A stretch of DNA of 64,000 bases from Acidobacteriota bacterium (lineage in GTDB: Bacteria > Acidobacteriota > Polarisedimenticolia > Polarisedimenticolales > Polarisedimenticolaceae). Shown here one piece after another: positions 13,679 through 21,673 of this stretch (position 1 is the first letter of the stretch; each line of letters opens with the position of its first letter). Made by a program: the position numbers and the translations under genes. Below the pieces are notes generated by a model, which was given only the letters and a program-made list of their open reading frames with translations, did no database searches and was not told where the DNA came from. The DNA is taken from assembly GCA_029861955.1 (NCBI GenBank), contig JAOTYK010000013.1, positions 1 through 64,000 on the forward strand. The letters run 5' to 3'.

Positions 13679-15219
13679 GACTCGGCCCTCATCTGAATCG
13701 AAGTGGGCAGCATCTCAACGAGATCGGACGCGATCATGCCGTCCTGACCCAGGAGCTCTGCGGCCCGGTCGCCGGCGTCGCCGTGGATCTGGACCGCCAG
13801 GCAGGCGGCCTCGTAGGGGGCGATGCCGCGGGCCAGGAACGCGCCCAGCAGACCGGTGAGGACGTCGCCGGTGCCGGCGGTGGCCATCCCTGCGTTCCCC
13901 GTGATGTTGACGGCCACATCGCCCTCGGGGGATCCGATCAACGTGTGCTCCCCTTTAAGAACCACCACGACCTTCCAGCCCTCCACCAGTCGCTCCAACG
14001 CCTGTAGGCGGTCCGACTGAACCTGTTGCGTCGTCCAGCCCAGTAGCCGGGCGGCCTCCCCCGGGTGGGGGGTGAGGACCGTTCCGGCCTGAGGCCGCGT
14101 CGCGACCCAGGCCGGATCGGCTCCACCCCGTGCCAGGGCGTTCACTCCATCCGCGTCGATAACCATGGGTTCCCGGAGACGACCGGTCAAGCTGCGGACC
14201 CAGGCGACGGTCTCGTCGTCCAGGCCCAGGCCGGGACCCAGGGCCACCGCGTCGAAACCCATGGCTCTCTGCTCCAGCGTCTCTCGATCGGCGGCGTTCA
14301 GCCCGAGGGTCATCAGCTCCGCCTGCTGGCAGGCGATCTCGGGTCGGACAGCCTCGGGGCAGGCGACCGTTACCAGTCCCACACCGCCGCGCAGGGCGCC
14401 CCGCCCGGCGAGCACCGCGGCGCCGCTCTTCCCGACACTACCCGCCACCAGCAGGAGATGGCCGTGGACGCCCTTGTGGCTGTCCGTCGGTCGAAGCGGC
14501 AGGCTCTGCGGGTCGTTGACACGGAGACGACAGGCGACGGATGCCACCGCCTCGTCGGGGATCCCGATCGGAAGCAGCGACCAGTTCGTCGCAAAGGTCA
14601 TGGCCGGTCTGAGGTATCGACAGAGTTTGGGGCGACAGAGCATGTACGCTCGATCGACCCGCAGGGCGACACCGGGCACCGACGCAGAGTCCGCGTCGAG
14701 ACCCGACGGCAGGTCGATGGAGGTCATCGCCGGGCCAATGCGATTGAGGTCGTCGATCACCGTCCGCAGCAACCCACGAACCGCATCCTTCAGTCCCGTG
14801 CCGAGCAGACCGTCCAGCACCACGGTGTCGGAGTCGAACGCCTTGGCCCGATCCTTCCACGTCACTTCATCGGGGATCTCGACGACCTCGACCCCCGCAT
14901 CGCGGGCCTTCGCAAGATGGTGGGCCGCGTCTTCGGGGAGCGACGCGGCATCGGCGAACAACAGGACGGTCGGCGACCCACCGGCCTCTTGCAAGAGGCG
15001 CGCGACGACGAGACCGTCGCCTCCGTTGTTGCCCTTGCCGCACAGGATCCACGGAGACGGCGATTCGGTCTCGCTCTCGTCGAGACGTGGTTCGTCCTGA
15101 AGCCACGCCGACGCCACGGCGCGACCGGCGTTCTCCATCAGGGTGCTGCCGGGGATGCCGAGGGTCTCGATGGCGTAGCGGTCGATGGATCGCATCTGCT
15201 CGCTGTTGACGATTTCCAT
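13675..15219 (-). CDS. nnr: Bifunctional NAD(P)HX epimerase / ADP-dependent dehydratase
   Basis: About 514 residues; it repairs hydrated NADH and NADPH. The N-terminal YjeF-type epimerase half (about 1-210) has STLMENAGRAVA and CGKGNNGGDGLVVAR. The C-terminal ribokinase-like dehydratase half has DADGVNAL, LTPHPGEAARLLG and GNAGMATAGTGDVLTG. The frame is open to 15282, but the ATG at 15219 (MEIVNSEQMRSID) has a good GGGAGAG site and matches family N-termini, so it is chosen. Divergent from aroC. Confidence 0.95.
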
Positions 15220-15269
15220 CGGGCTCTCCCTCATTCGGTCCGACCCCCTGCAACATATCAACGGTGGGC

Positions 15270-15278
15270 TGCTAACAT
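15270..15278 (+). promoter_or_regulatory. aroC: Extended -10 element before aroC
   Basis: TGCTAACAT gives TGn plus TAACAT, 19 bases before the ATG at 15298. A GACGGAGAA Shine-Dalgarno lies between. Confidence 0.45.
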
Positions 15279-15297
15279 CCACGCGACGGAGAACCCC

Positions 15298-16470
15298 ATG
15301 CCCCTACGCTTCCTCACAGCCGGCGAATCCCACGGCCCCGAACTGACCGTTATCGTCGAGGGCCTCCCCGCCGGCGTGACGGTGGATCCGGGGTGGATCG
15401 ATCGCCAGCTGATCCGGCGGATGGGCGGCCATGGCCGCGGCGGTCGGATGAAGATCGAGAAGGACCGGGTGGTCGTCACCGGTGGGGTTCGCTGGGGGAA
15501 GACCCTCGGCTCGCCGGTCTCGATGCGGATCCCCAACCTGGATCACGCCAACTGGCAGGCCGCCATGTCTCCGCTGGGAGAGCGTCCCGAGGGCGACGAT
15601 GCCCGTTCCGTCACACGCCCCCGCCCGGGCCACGCGGACCTGGCCGGTGCGCTGAAGTACGGGACCCACGATGCGCGGGATATCCTCGAGCGCTCCAGCG
15701 CACGGGAGACGGCGGCCCGGACGGCCGCCGGGGCGCTGGCCCAGTCGCTGCTGGCCGCCGTGGGCATCCGAGTCACCAGTCACACGCTGTCGGTGGGGGC
15801 GGCCTGTGTGGCGCCGTTGTCGCCTGAGGACTTTGAGCGTCTGCTGTCGCTGGACGACGACGCACCGATGCGCACCCTGGACCCCGACGACCAACAGCGG
15901 CTGACCGCCGCCGTCGACGAGGCGCGGAACCGGCGGGACTCCGTCGGTGGTAGCTTCGAGATCCTGGCCGACGGCGTTCCGATCGGGCTGGGGAGTCACA
16001 CCCACTGGGACCGTCGTCTGGATGGACGGCTGGCCGGTGCGCTCTGCTCGATCCAGGCGGTCAAGGCCGTCAGCATCGGCGAGGGGATCGAGGGCGCGTC
16101 CCGCTTCGGCAGCGAGCAACACGACGAGATCCTGTACCAACCCGATCGTGGCTTCGTTCGTCCGACCAACCGCGCCGGCGGCATCGAGGGCGGCATCACA
16201 AACGGCGAGATGATCCGCGTGAGCGCCTACTTCAAACCGCTGGCGTCGCTTCCGCAACCGTTACGTAGCGTCGACCTGGTCTCCAAGGAACCGTTCGAGG
16301 CCGTGCGGGAGCGCACCGACACGATCCCCATCGTCGCCGCTGGTGTCGTCGGCGAGGCGATGATGGCGTGGGTCCTGGCCGACGAGTTGACGGTCAAGTT
16401 CGGGGGCGACCGGTTGGACGAGTTGACCCGCAATCTCGACGGTTATCGTCGCTCGTTGACGGATTACTAG
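15298..16470 (+). CDS. aroC: Chorismate synthase
   Basis: A 390-residue FMN-dependent enzyme that converts 5-enolpyruvylshikimate 3-phosphate to chorismate, the last step of the shikimate pathway. It shows the family opening MPLRFLTAGESHGP, the FMN-binding RRMGGHGRGGRM region, SSARETAARTAAGA and the terminal GGDRLDELTRNL. The open frame extends about 400 residues upstream antisense to nnr. The ATG at 15298, with its Shine-Dalgarno and family-matched N-terminus, is the real start. Confidence 0.97.
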   Translation: MPLRFLTAGESHGPELTVIVEGLPAGVTVDPGWIDRQLIRRMGGHGRGGRMKIEKDRVVVTGGVRWGKTLGSPVSMRIPNLDHANWQAAMSPLGERPEGDDARSVTRPRPGHADLAGALKYGTHDARDILERSSARETAARTAAGALAQSLLAAVGIRVTSHTLSVGAACVAPLSPEDFERLLSLDDDAPMRTLDPDDQQRLTAAVDEARNRRDSVGGSFEILADGVPIGLGSHTHWDRRLDGRLAGALCSIQAVKAVSIGEGIEGASRFGSEQHDEILYQPDRGFVRPTNRAGGIEGGITNGEMIRVSAYFKPLASLPQPLRSVDLVSKEPFEAVRERTDTIPIVAAGVVGEAMMAWVLADELTVKFGGDRLDELTRNLDGYRRSLTDY

Positions 16471-16484
16471 GATTCCAGCGTGCC

Positions 16485-16519
16485 AAAAAAATTGGGGCGG
16501 TAGCTGACGCCACCGCCCC
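16485..16519 (-). terminator. Intrinsic terminator of the minus-strand RNA gene
   Basis: Read on the minus strand, GGGGCGGT pairs perfectly with ACCGCCCC (8 bp, 10-base loop) and is followed by AA and seven U. On the plus strand the hairpin has no U-tract, so the signal serves transcription coming from the right. Confidence 0.85.
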
Positions 16520-17086
16520 AAGCTTGGCAATCGTGTACTCCCTCATGGAGGGAGGTGGGCTACACGATCAATGCCGTCAGGTGGACATGCAGCCGACGCA
16601 ATCCCCCCCGGTCATACCGGCTGCCCGCGTCCACCCTAAGGATCCGCTGAAACGTCCATAGGGTCGCGGAACCAATCTCAAGGTACGGTGGACCCAGGGG
16701 CGAGTAAAGCCCTGAAAGATGACCGATTCGGACTTTCTTAGGACGGATTTAACCGGGGGCGGAGGGTGGCAAAGCGCAGGCCCAACAGGGGAGGGATGGC
16801 TCCCTCGGTTGGAAACAGTGATATAACTTGTCGGACGCTGGTCGCTCTCTCCGGAGTATTACCACCCTGGCACGGGTCAAGACTCCAACGGTAGGCGAAT
16901 CCTTGATACTGACCACCCTGACGGGCGTCCAGCGGGTAGGAAGGTGGGGTTCTGGTCTAGGACCAGACCCCATTGCATTGAGGTCGGGTTGCAATTCGCC
17001 GGAGAGAGCGAGCAGCGCTCGAAATTCATTCTGCAGACCCCGCAATTCTGAAAGGTGTGACCGTTCGTGCCTCCATCGGTCTTACC
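16485..17086 (-). ncRNA. Putative ~600-nt structured non-coding RNA, class unknown
   Basis: The 645 bases between aroC and the RlmD-like gene hold no credible protein frame. On the minus strand they carry a consensus promoter (17092-17121), a likely start near G17086 and a terminator at 16485-16519. The predicted transcript has many perfect stems. A 12-bp long-range helix joins 17010-16999 with 16854-16843. An 11-bp hairpin with one bulge lies at 16971-16946. A composite hairpin at 16575-16526 includes 8-bp and 7-bp stems. Another hairpin is GAGGGA/TCCCTC near 16790-16806. I looked for the conserved cores of RNase P RNA, tmRNA, SRP RNA and 6S RNA and did not recognise any. Function is unknown; a highly expressed housekeeping or large ornate RNA is an inference. 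Confidence 0.62.
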
Positions 17087-17091
17087 GGGGC

Positions 17092-17121
17092 ACCATACCC
17101 TTTATTTTTTGCTTATGTCAA
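17092..17121 (-). promoter_or_regulatory. Consensus sigma70-type promoter for the minus-strand RNA
   Basis: On the minus strand the -35 box TTGACA (17121-17116) is followed by an 18-base AT-rich spacer and the -10 box TATGGT (17097-17092). The -35 is a perfect match. The element points into the non-coding region, away from the RlmD-like gene, whose ATG lies inside it on the other strand. Confidence 0.75.
17103..17108 (+). promoter_or_regulatory. -10-like box exactly 6 nt before the RlmD-like gene
   Basis: TATTTT at 17103-17108, then TTGCTT, then ATG at 17115. It overlaps the spacer of the divergent RNA promoter, so the two promoters would compete. AT-richness makes a chance match possible. 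Confidence 0.35.
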
Positions 17122-18536
17122 CCACAAAGTCCAACATCTCGATGAGTTCAGACGCCACACCGCAGGATATGGGGGTCACGCCTCCGACGGTCGGTGATGA
17201 GGGACAGCTCTCTATCACGGGTCTGGCCGCCGGAGGCCGAGGTGTGGCGCGGGATTCCAGCGGACGGGTCTGGTTTGTCCGGGGTGGGATTCCCGGCGAT
17301 CGGGTCGTCGCGCGGGTCACGAAGATCCGGCCCCGTTCGGGAGAGGCCGAGGCGCTGCGGCGGCTCGAGGATGGCCCGGGACGACGGGATCCGATCTGCC
17401 GGATCCAGGATCGCTGCGGTGGCTGCCCCTGGATGGTCCTGGACGAGTCGGCCCAGGCCGACGCCAAGACGACCCTGGTGCGGGACGCCCTGGAGCGTGT
17501 GGGACGGCTCCGGGAGCCGGCCATCGAGCCGTTGCGGCCGGGAGACCCCGGCCTGGGCTATCGAAGTCGGATCGAGTTGACCTTCTCGCCCCACCGTCGC
17601 GGCAACCAGCTGGGATTCCGGCGCGGGGGGAGCGGGTCGCTGGTGGATGCTCCCCGCTGCGAGATCTTCGAGCCCGCAGGGGATCGACTCCTCCAGACCG
17701 TCCGGGAACTGTTGCATTGTGACGGGCGCTCGACGCAGAGCGAACGGAAGGTCCCGGAGGACGCGCCACGAATCACGCTCCGAAGTTTCGACGGCGGGAC
17801 CGCGTTTGCGGTCACGCTGCGGGTCCAGAAAAAGCGCATTCCGGATGCCGAGGGTTTCGCCAAGGCGCTGGTGGAGCGTCTCCCGGAGGTCCGGGGCGTC
17901 GTGGAGTTGACGTTGCATCCCGGCGGACGCTCGATCGTCAAACGTCGAACACTGGCGGGAGACGCGACGGTCAGCCAGACGATGGCCGGCGTCTCATTCG
18001 AACTCCCCATCGATGCCTTCCAGCAGGTCCACGTCCAGGCGGCCGAGGCGCTGATGCAGGAGGCGATCGCGGAGATGCAGGTGAAGCCGGGCCAGCGGTG
18101 GTGGGATCTGTACGGCGGTGCCGGGGTCTACGGGATGGCGGCGGTGCGGGACGGCGCGGCGGAGGCGGTGGTCTGCGAGATCGATCGTGGCCTGGTGGAG
18201 GCCGGTCGTAACGCGGCGTCGGGATCCGGTCTTGAAGGCGTGACGTTTGTCGCCGACGACGTGTTGAGATTCCTCCATGCCGCCCAGGACGGCGCAACCC
18301 TCGACGGCGTCGTCGTCAACCCTCCTCGAGGGGGGCTCGGGCGTGAGGGCGTCGCGGCGTTGGTGGCCCGAAGGCCCCGTCGGTGGATCTGGATCTCCTG
18401 CGATCCGGTGACGTTCGCTCGCGACCTGAAAGACGCCCTCGCGGCCGGCTATGTTCTGCGACGGCTGGTGCCGTTCGATCTCTTCCCTCAGACGGCCCAC
18501 GTCGAGACGCTGGCCGTTCTGGAGGCGTCAGGGTAG
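17115..18536 (+). CDS. RlmD/TrmA-family 5-methyluridine RNA methyltransferase
   Basis: A 473-residue SAM-dependent RNA methyltransferase. An N-terminal TRAM-like domain (about residues 30-90, GLAAGGRGVARDSSGRVWFV) is followed by the iron-sulfur cluster motif CRIQDRCGGCPW. The Rossmann domain has DLYGGAGVYG, and the catalytic region has VVNPPRGGLG and ISCDPVTFARDL, where the Cys forms the covalent RNA adduct. This fits 23S rRNA m5U methylation (RlmD-like), but tRNA m5U54 activity cannot be excluded. The ATG at 17115 is chosen; the open frame starts at 17067 inside the RNA region. No Shine-Dalgarno is seen. Confidence 0.9.
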   Translation: MSTTKSNISMSSDATPQDMGVTPPTVGDEGQLSITGLAAGGRGVARDSSGRVWFVRGGIPGDRVVARVTKIRPRSGEAEALRRLEDGPGRRDPICRIQDRCGGCPWMVLDESAQADAKTTLVRDALERVGRLREPAIEPLRPGDPGLGYRSRIELTFSPHRRGNQLGFRRGGSGSLVDAPRCEIFEPAGDRLLQTVRELLHCDGRSTQSERKVPEDAPRITLRSFDGGTAFAVTLRVQKKRIPDAEGFAKALVERLPEVRGVVELTLHPGGRSIVKRRTLAGDATVSQTMAGVSFELPIDAFQQVHVQAAEALMQEAIAEMQVKPGQRWWDLYGGAGVYGMAAVRDGAAEAVVCEIDRGLVEAGRNAASGSGLEGVTFVADDVLRFLHAAQDGATLDGVVVNPPRGGLGREGVAALVARRPRRWIWISCDPVTFARDLKDALAAGYVLRRLVPFDLFPQTAHVETLAVLEASG

Positions 18537-19568
18537 AGGCCCACCGGCGATCGCGGCCAACACCGTCTCGGCGGCGAGTGTCCGATTCAGGTTCAGCCGC
18601 AGCCCGGAGCGGACATGCTCGATGCTGCGCAGGAGTGCGGCGACCCGCACCGGTGTCAATCGACGACCGCTGACGGCCAGACGCGCCGCAAGATCGGCGT
18701 GGATCAACGCGGGGTTCTCCTTGTCCAGCGCCGCCCGTCCGGCATCCCGCAGCAGACCGGTCAGGAGATCGACGTTCTCGAGCCACTGGGTCTCGGTCTT
18801 GCCGGCCAGGGCCACGGCGGCAGCCGGCAGCTCGGCGATCCCCTCGGGACCTAGAAGCAGCGTCTCGAGGATCTCGAGAACCGCGGCACGACGCTCGGAC
18901 GCCGATTCCACATCGAGTTCCAGCGCGAGACCCGCCCGTCCCTCGGCCAGCGCCGCCCGTGGCATCGCTTCGTCATCGGCGATGCCACGTTCGACGAGTC
19001 GCTCGGAGAGGTCTCGTGTGGCGAGGGAGGCGAAACCCAGCGCGAAGCTGCGGGAGCGGACCGTCGTCAACAGCAGATGGGGACGTGCCGCCACCAGAAT
19101 CACCACGCCGTTGCCCGGAGGTTCCTCCAGCGTTTTCAGCAGCGCGTTCTGGGCCGCACGATTCATCGCGTCGGCCGGATCGATGACGAAGACCCGGCGT
19201 GCACCGAGGCGGGGTGCCAGTCCGGAGAGGCGTGTCATCTCCCGGATCTGGTCGACGACGATGTCCCGACGGAGGTCGTCCTCTTCCGTGGAGCCCGTGG
19301 CGGACTTCTTGGGCATCCGACTGACGATGGCGAGATCCGGGTGACCCTCGACGTCGAACGCGTGACAGGACGGGCAACGACCGCAGCGGATCGGCTGTTC
19401 CGTACAGAGCAGCGAGGCCGCAAGACGACGGGCGACGAGTCCCTTGCCGATTGACGACGGACCGTGGAGCAAGACGCCGTGCGGCAGACGCCCATCGTTG
19501 AGGAGACGCGTGAGGACCTCGATCGGTCGCTCGTGTCCGAGAATCCCGTCGAAGCCACGGGCCGTCAC
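18528..19568 (-). CDS. holB: DNA polymerase III delta' subunit
   Basis: A 346-residue AAA+ clamp-loader subunit. It has GFDGILGHERPIEVL at the N-terminus, a P-loop-like GPSSIGKG and the zinc module CGRCPSC (with a preceding C and following H), then ARPHLLLTTVRSRS as the sensor region. The P-loop lacks the usual Ser/Thr after Lys, in keeping with delta' subunits that do not hydrolyse ATP. The GTG at 19568 has a GGAGG site and overlaps the tmk stop (GTGA), the classic tmk-holB pair. The 3' end overlaps the convergent methyltransferase by 9 bases. Confidence 0.92.
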   Translation of the reverse strand: MTARGFDGILGHERPIEVLTRLLNDGRLPHGVLLHGPSSIGKGLVARRLAASLLCTEQPIRCGRCPSCHAFDVEGHPDLAIVSRMPKKSATGSTEEDDLRRDIVVDQIREMTRLSGLAPRLGARRVFVIDPADAMNRAAQNALLKTLEEPPGNGVVILVAARPHLLLTTVRSRSFALGFASLATRDLSERLVERGIADDEAMPRAALAEGRAGLALELDVESASERRAAVLEILETLLLGPEGIAELPAAAVALAGKTETQWLENVDLLTGLLRDAGRAALDKENPALIHADLAARLAVSGRRLTPVRVAALLRSIEHVRSGLRLNLNRTLAAETVLAAIAGGPLP

Positions 19569-20215
19569 GAAGGAACCTCCAGGAGATCGTCGATCGCCGC
19601 ACACACCCGGGCATGGACGGTCTCGATCGAATCGTGGCCATCGACGACATGGATCCGCCGGGGCTCCCGTCGGGCCAGGGCGCGGTAGCCATCGTGGACC
19701 CTGCGATGGAACGCCAACGTCTCGGCCTCGAAGCGCCCCTCGGCGGCGGCGCAGCCATCCTGGGCGTCACGGGACCTGGCCCGTTGCAGCCCCTCCGCCG
19801 GATCGATGTCGATCCACAGCGTTCGATCGGGACGCCGATCGAGGGGGGGCAGTTCGTGCAGTCGTTCGATGGTCTCGACGCTCAGACCCCGCCCATAGCC
19901 CTGGTAGGCCACGGTGGCATCGAGGTAGCGGTCACAGAGGACCAGCGCCCCGCGGGCGAGAGCCGGTTGGATCACCTGGGTGAGATGTTGCGCACGATCG
20001 GCGGTGTAGAGCAGCAGTTCGGTCTCGGCGGCCATCGGTTGGTCGGTCGGTCGGAGCAGCAACCCACGCAGCGCACGACCGATCTCGGTACCACCGGGCT
20101 CGCGGGTGCAGACAACATCCCGCCCGGCGGTGGTCCAGCGTTCCGCCAACAGACGTAGTTGTGTCGATTTACCGCAGCCCTCGGTGCCCTCGAAGGTGAT
20201 GAACCGGCCGTTCAC
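19565..20215 (-). CDS. tmk: Thymidylate kinase
   Basis: A 216-residue kinase that phosphorylates dTMP to dTDP. The P-loop GTEGCGKSTQL is at residues about 9-19. It also shows the TREPGGTEIG motif, the DRYLDATVAYQGYGRG segment and a DIDPAEGLQR region. It is directly upstream of and overlapping holB, as in many genomes. Confidence 0.96.
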   Translation of the reverse strand: MNGRFITFEGTEGCGKSTQLRLLAERWTTAGRDVVCTREPGGTEIGRALRGLLLRPTDQPMAAETELLLYTADRAQHLTQVIQPALARGALVLCDRYLDATVAYQGYGRGLSVETIERLHELPPLDRRPDRTLWIDIDPAEGLQRARSRDAQDGCAAAEGRFEAETLAFHRRVHDGYRALARREPRRIHVVDGHDSIETVHARVCAAIDDLLEVPS

Positions 20216-20237
20216 GTCGTCACTCCCACGGGACGCC

Positions 20238-21179
20238 CTAGCCGATGGGGAACGCGGCGTTCTCGAAGTAGGCCAATGACGCCGCCCGATCTCGTGCGAG
20301 TTGGTCGGCCAGCGACTCCGGTCCGTCGAAGCGGGCCTCTTCCCGCAGGTGGGTCAGGAAGCGGACGGTCATCTCCTGGCCGTAGAGCTCGCCATCGTAG
20401 CCCAGCAGATGGGTCTCGACGGAGATCGCCCCGTCATCGAACGTGGGGCGGGTCCCGACGTTGGTCATCCCGCCATAGCGAGTCGCGGTGACGAGACACT
20501 CGGTGATGTAGACGCCGGTCGCCGGGAGGAGACTGCCTGAGGTCATCAGGTTGGCCGTCGGGCAATCGAGCTTCCGACCGCGACCCTCGCCACGGACGAT
20601 CTCGCCGACCAGTTCGAAGGGACGACCGAGCATCCGCGCCGCCTTGTCGACATCGCCGTTGGCGATCGCCTCGCGGATACGGGACGACGAGACGGGGAGG
20701 TCATCGACGACGATCGGGTCGACGTCGTGAACCTCGAACTCGAACGACTCGCCCAACTCACGGAGGAGTGGGACGTCTCCCTTGCGACCCCGTCCGAAGC
20801 GGAAATTGTCGCCGACATGGATCTCGCTGAACTGGAGGTTGGGTGCGAGGGTCTCGCGAAAGAAGCTTCGGCCATCCTGCACCGCAATCCCACGATCGAA
20901 GGGGATGATGCAGAGATCGCTGATCCCGGTGGCTCGCAGGCTGTCCAGCTTCTGGCCGCGGGTCTGTATCAGGCTGGGCTGTCGCTCCGGCGCCACCACA
21001 CTGAGCGGGTGAGGATCGAAAGTGATCAGGAGCGAGCGCAGGTCTTTCTGTCGTGCACGCTCGACGATCCGTTTGAGGATCGCCTGATGACCGAGATGGA
21101 CCCCGTCGTAGTTTCCGATGGTCGCGACGAAGCGTCCGTCGTCCTCGGGTAGTTCCTGCAGTCCGTTCCAGATATTCAT
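20238..21179 (-). CDS. ribF: Bifunctional riboflavin kinase / FAD synthetase
   Basis: A 313-residue enzyme making FMN and then FAD from riboflavin. The N-terminal nucleotidyltransferase has GNYDGVHLGHQAIL and FDPHPLSVVAPE, with SSSRIREAIANGDV of the FAD synthetase signature. The C-terminal flavokinase has GRGRKLDCPTANL and GVYITE. The ATG at 21179 overlaps the pgpA stop (ATGA). The large upstream extension of the frame lies over pgpA and is rejected. Confidence 0.95.
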   Translation of the reverse strand: MNIWNGLQELPEDDGRFVATIGNYDGVHLGHQAILKRIVERARQKDLRSLLITFDPHPLSVVAPERQPSLIQTRGQKLDSLRATGISDLCIIPFDRGIAVQDGRSFFRETLAPNLQFSEIHVGDNFRFGRGRKGDVPLLRELGESFEFEVHDVDPIVVDDLPVSSSRIREAIANGDVDKAARMLGRPFELVGEIVRGEGRGRKLDCPTANLMTSGSLLPATGVYITECLVTATRYGGMTNVGTRPTFDDGAISVETHLLGYDGELYGQEMTVRFLTHLREEARFDGPESLADQLARDRAASLAYFENAAFPIG

Positions 21180-21673
21180 GGCATCGTCAACCAGCCCGCC
21201 GGGAGCGTGCGAAGCAGGATCTGCAAGACCAGGTTGGCGTACAGACCTGCGACCAGATCGTCCAACATGATACCCGTCGCGCCGTGCCGTTTCTCCAGTC
21301 TTCGTGCCGGAAACGGTTTCAGCACGTCCATCAGCCTGAAGAGGAAGAAACCGGCGGCCAGCGTGCCGATATTCAGCGGGACGAACCAGAGCGTCAGCAT
21401 CTGTCCCGCCACCTCGTCGATGACGACGGGACCGGGATCGTCCATGCCCAGCTCTCGCTCTGCGTGACCGGCGGTCGCGAAGCCCGCGAGCGTCACGACG
21501 ACCGTTCCCGCCACGAGGGCCAGCGGATGAACCATGCCACCGAGCAGCATTGCGAAGAACAAGCCCGGGAGCGAGCCGAAAGTCCCCGGGGCGATGCCGA
21601 CGAAGCCGATGCCACATGCGGTGGCGACCAGCATGGACGGGTCGATCCGTCGTGAGGCTCTATGCGGGTCCAA
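21176..21673 (-). CDS. pgpA: Phosphatidylglycerophosphatase A
   Basis: A 165-residue membrane enzyme that dephosphorylates phosphatidylglycerophosphate to phosphatidylglycerol. It shows GIAPGTFGSLPG, then VVIDEVAGQML with the acidic catalytic residues, and LFRLMDVLKPFP, all typical of PgpA. There are about four hydrophobic segments. It overlaps rimO upstream by 14 bases and ribF downstream by 4. Confidence 0.93.
   Translation of the reverse strand: MDPHRASRRIDPSMLVATACGIGFVGIAPGTFGSLPGLFFAMLLGGMVHPLALVAGTVVVTLAGFATAGHAERELGMDDPGPVVIDEVAGQMLTLWFVPLNIGTLAAGFFLFRLMDVLKPFPARRLEKRHGATGIMLDDLVAGLYANLVLQILLRTLPAGWLTMP

Noticed and set aside
14065-15297. A 411-codon N-terminal extension of aroC
   Set aside because: It lies antisense over nnr. 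Chorismate synthase begins at 15298 by homology, with promoter and ribosome site just upstream.
16749-17045. A 98-codon minus-strand frame inside the putative RNA
   Set aside because: No Shine-Dalgarno, no family likeness and low-complexity Pro/Arg content. Stem pairing of the same bases explains the region better.
16485-17086. RNase P RNA or tmRNA identity for the structured RNA
   Set aside because: On both strands I found no GAGGAAAGUCC-type core, no tmRNA tag-peptide frame and no acceptor-stem ending in CCA. A covariance-model scan is needed to exclude divergent forms.
17077-17113. Plus-strand hairpin with TTTATTTTTT that looks like an intrinsic terminator
   Set aside because: The T-run is the AT-rich spacer of the minus-strand promoter, and seven bases separate it from the stem. 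A bidirectional role is possible, but no plus-strand transcript needs it.
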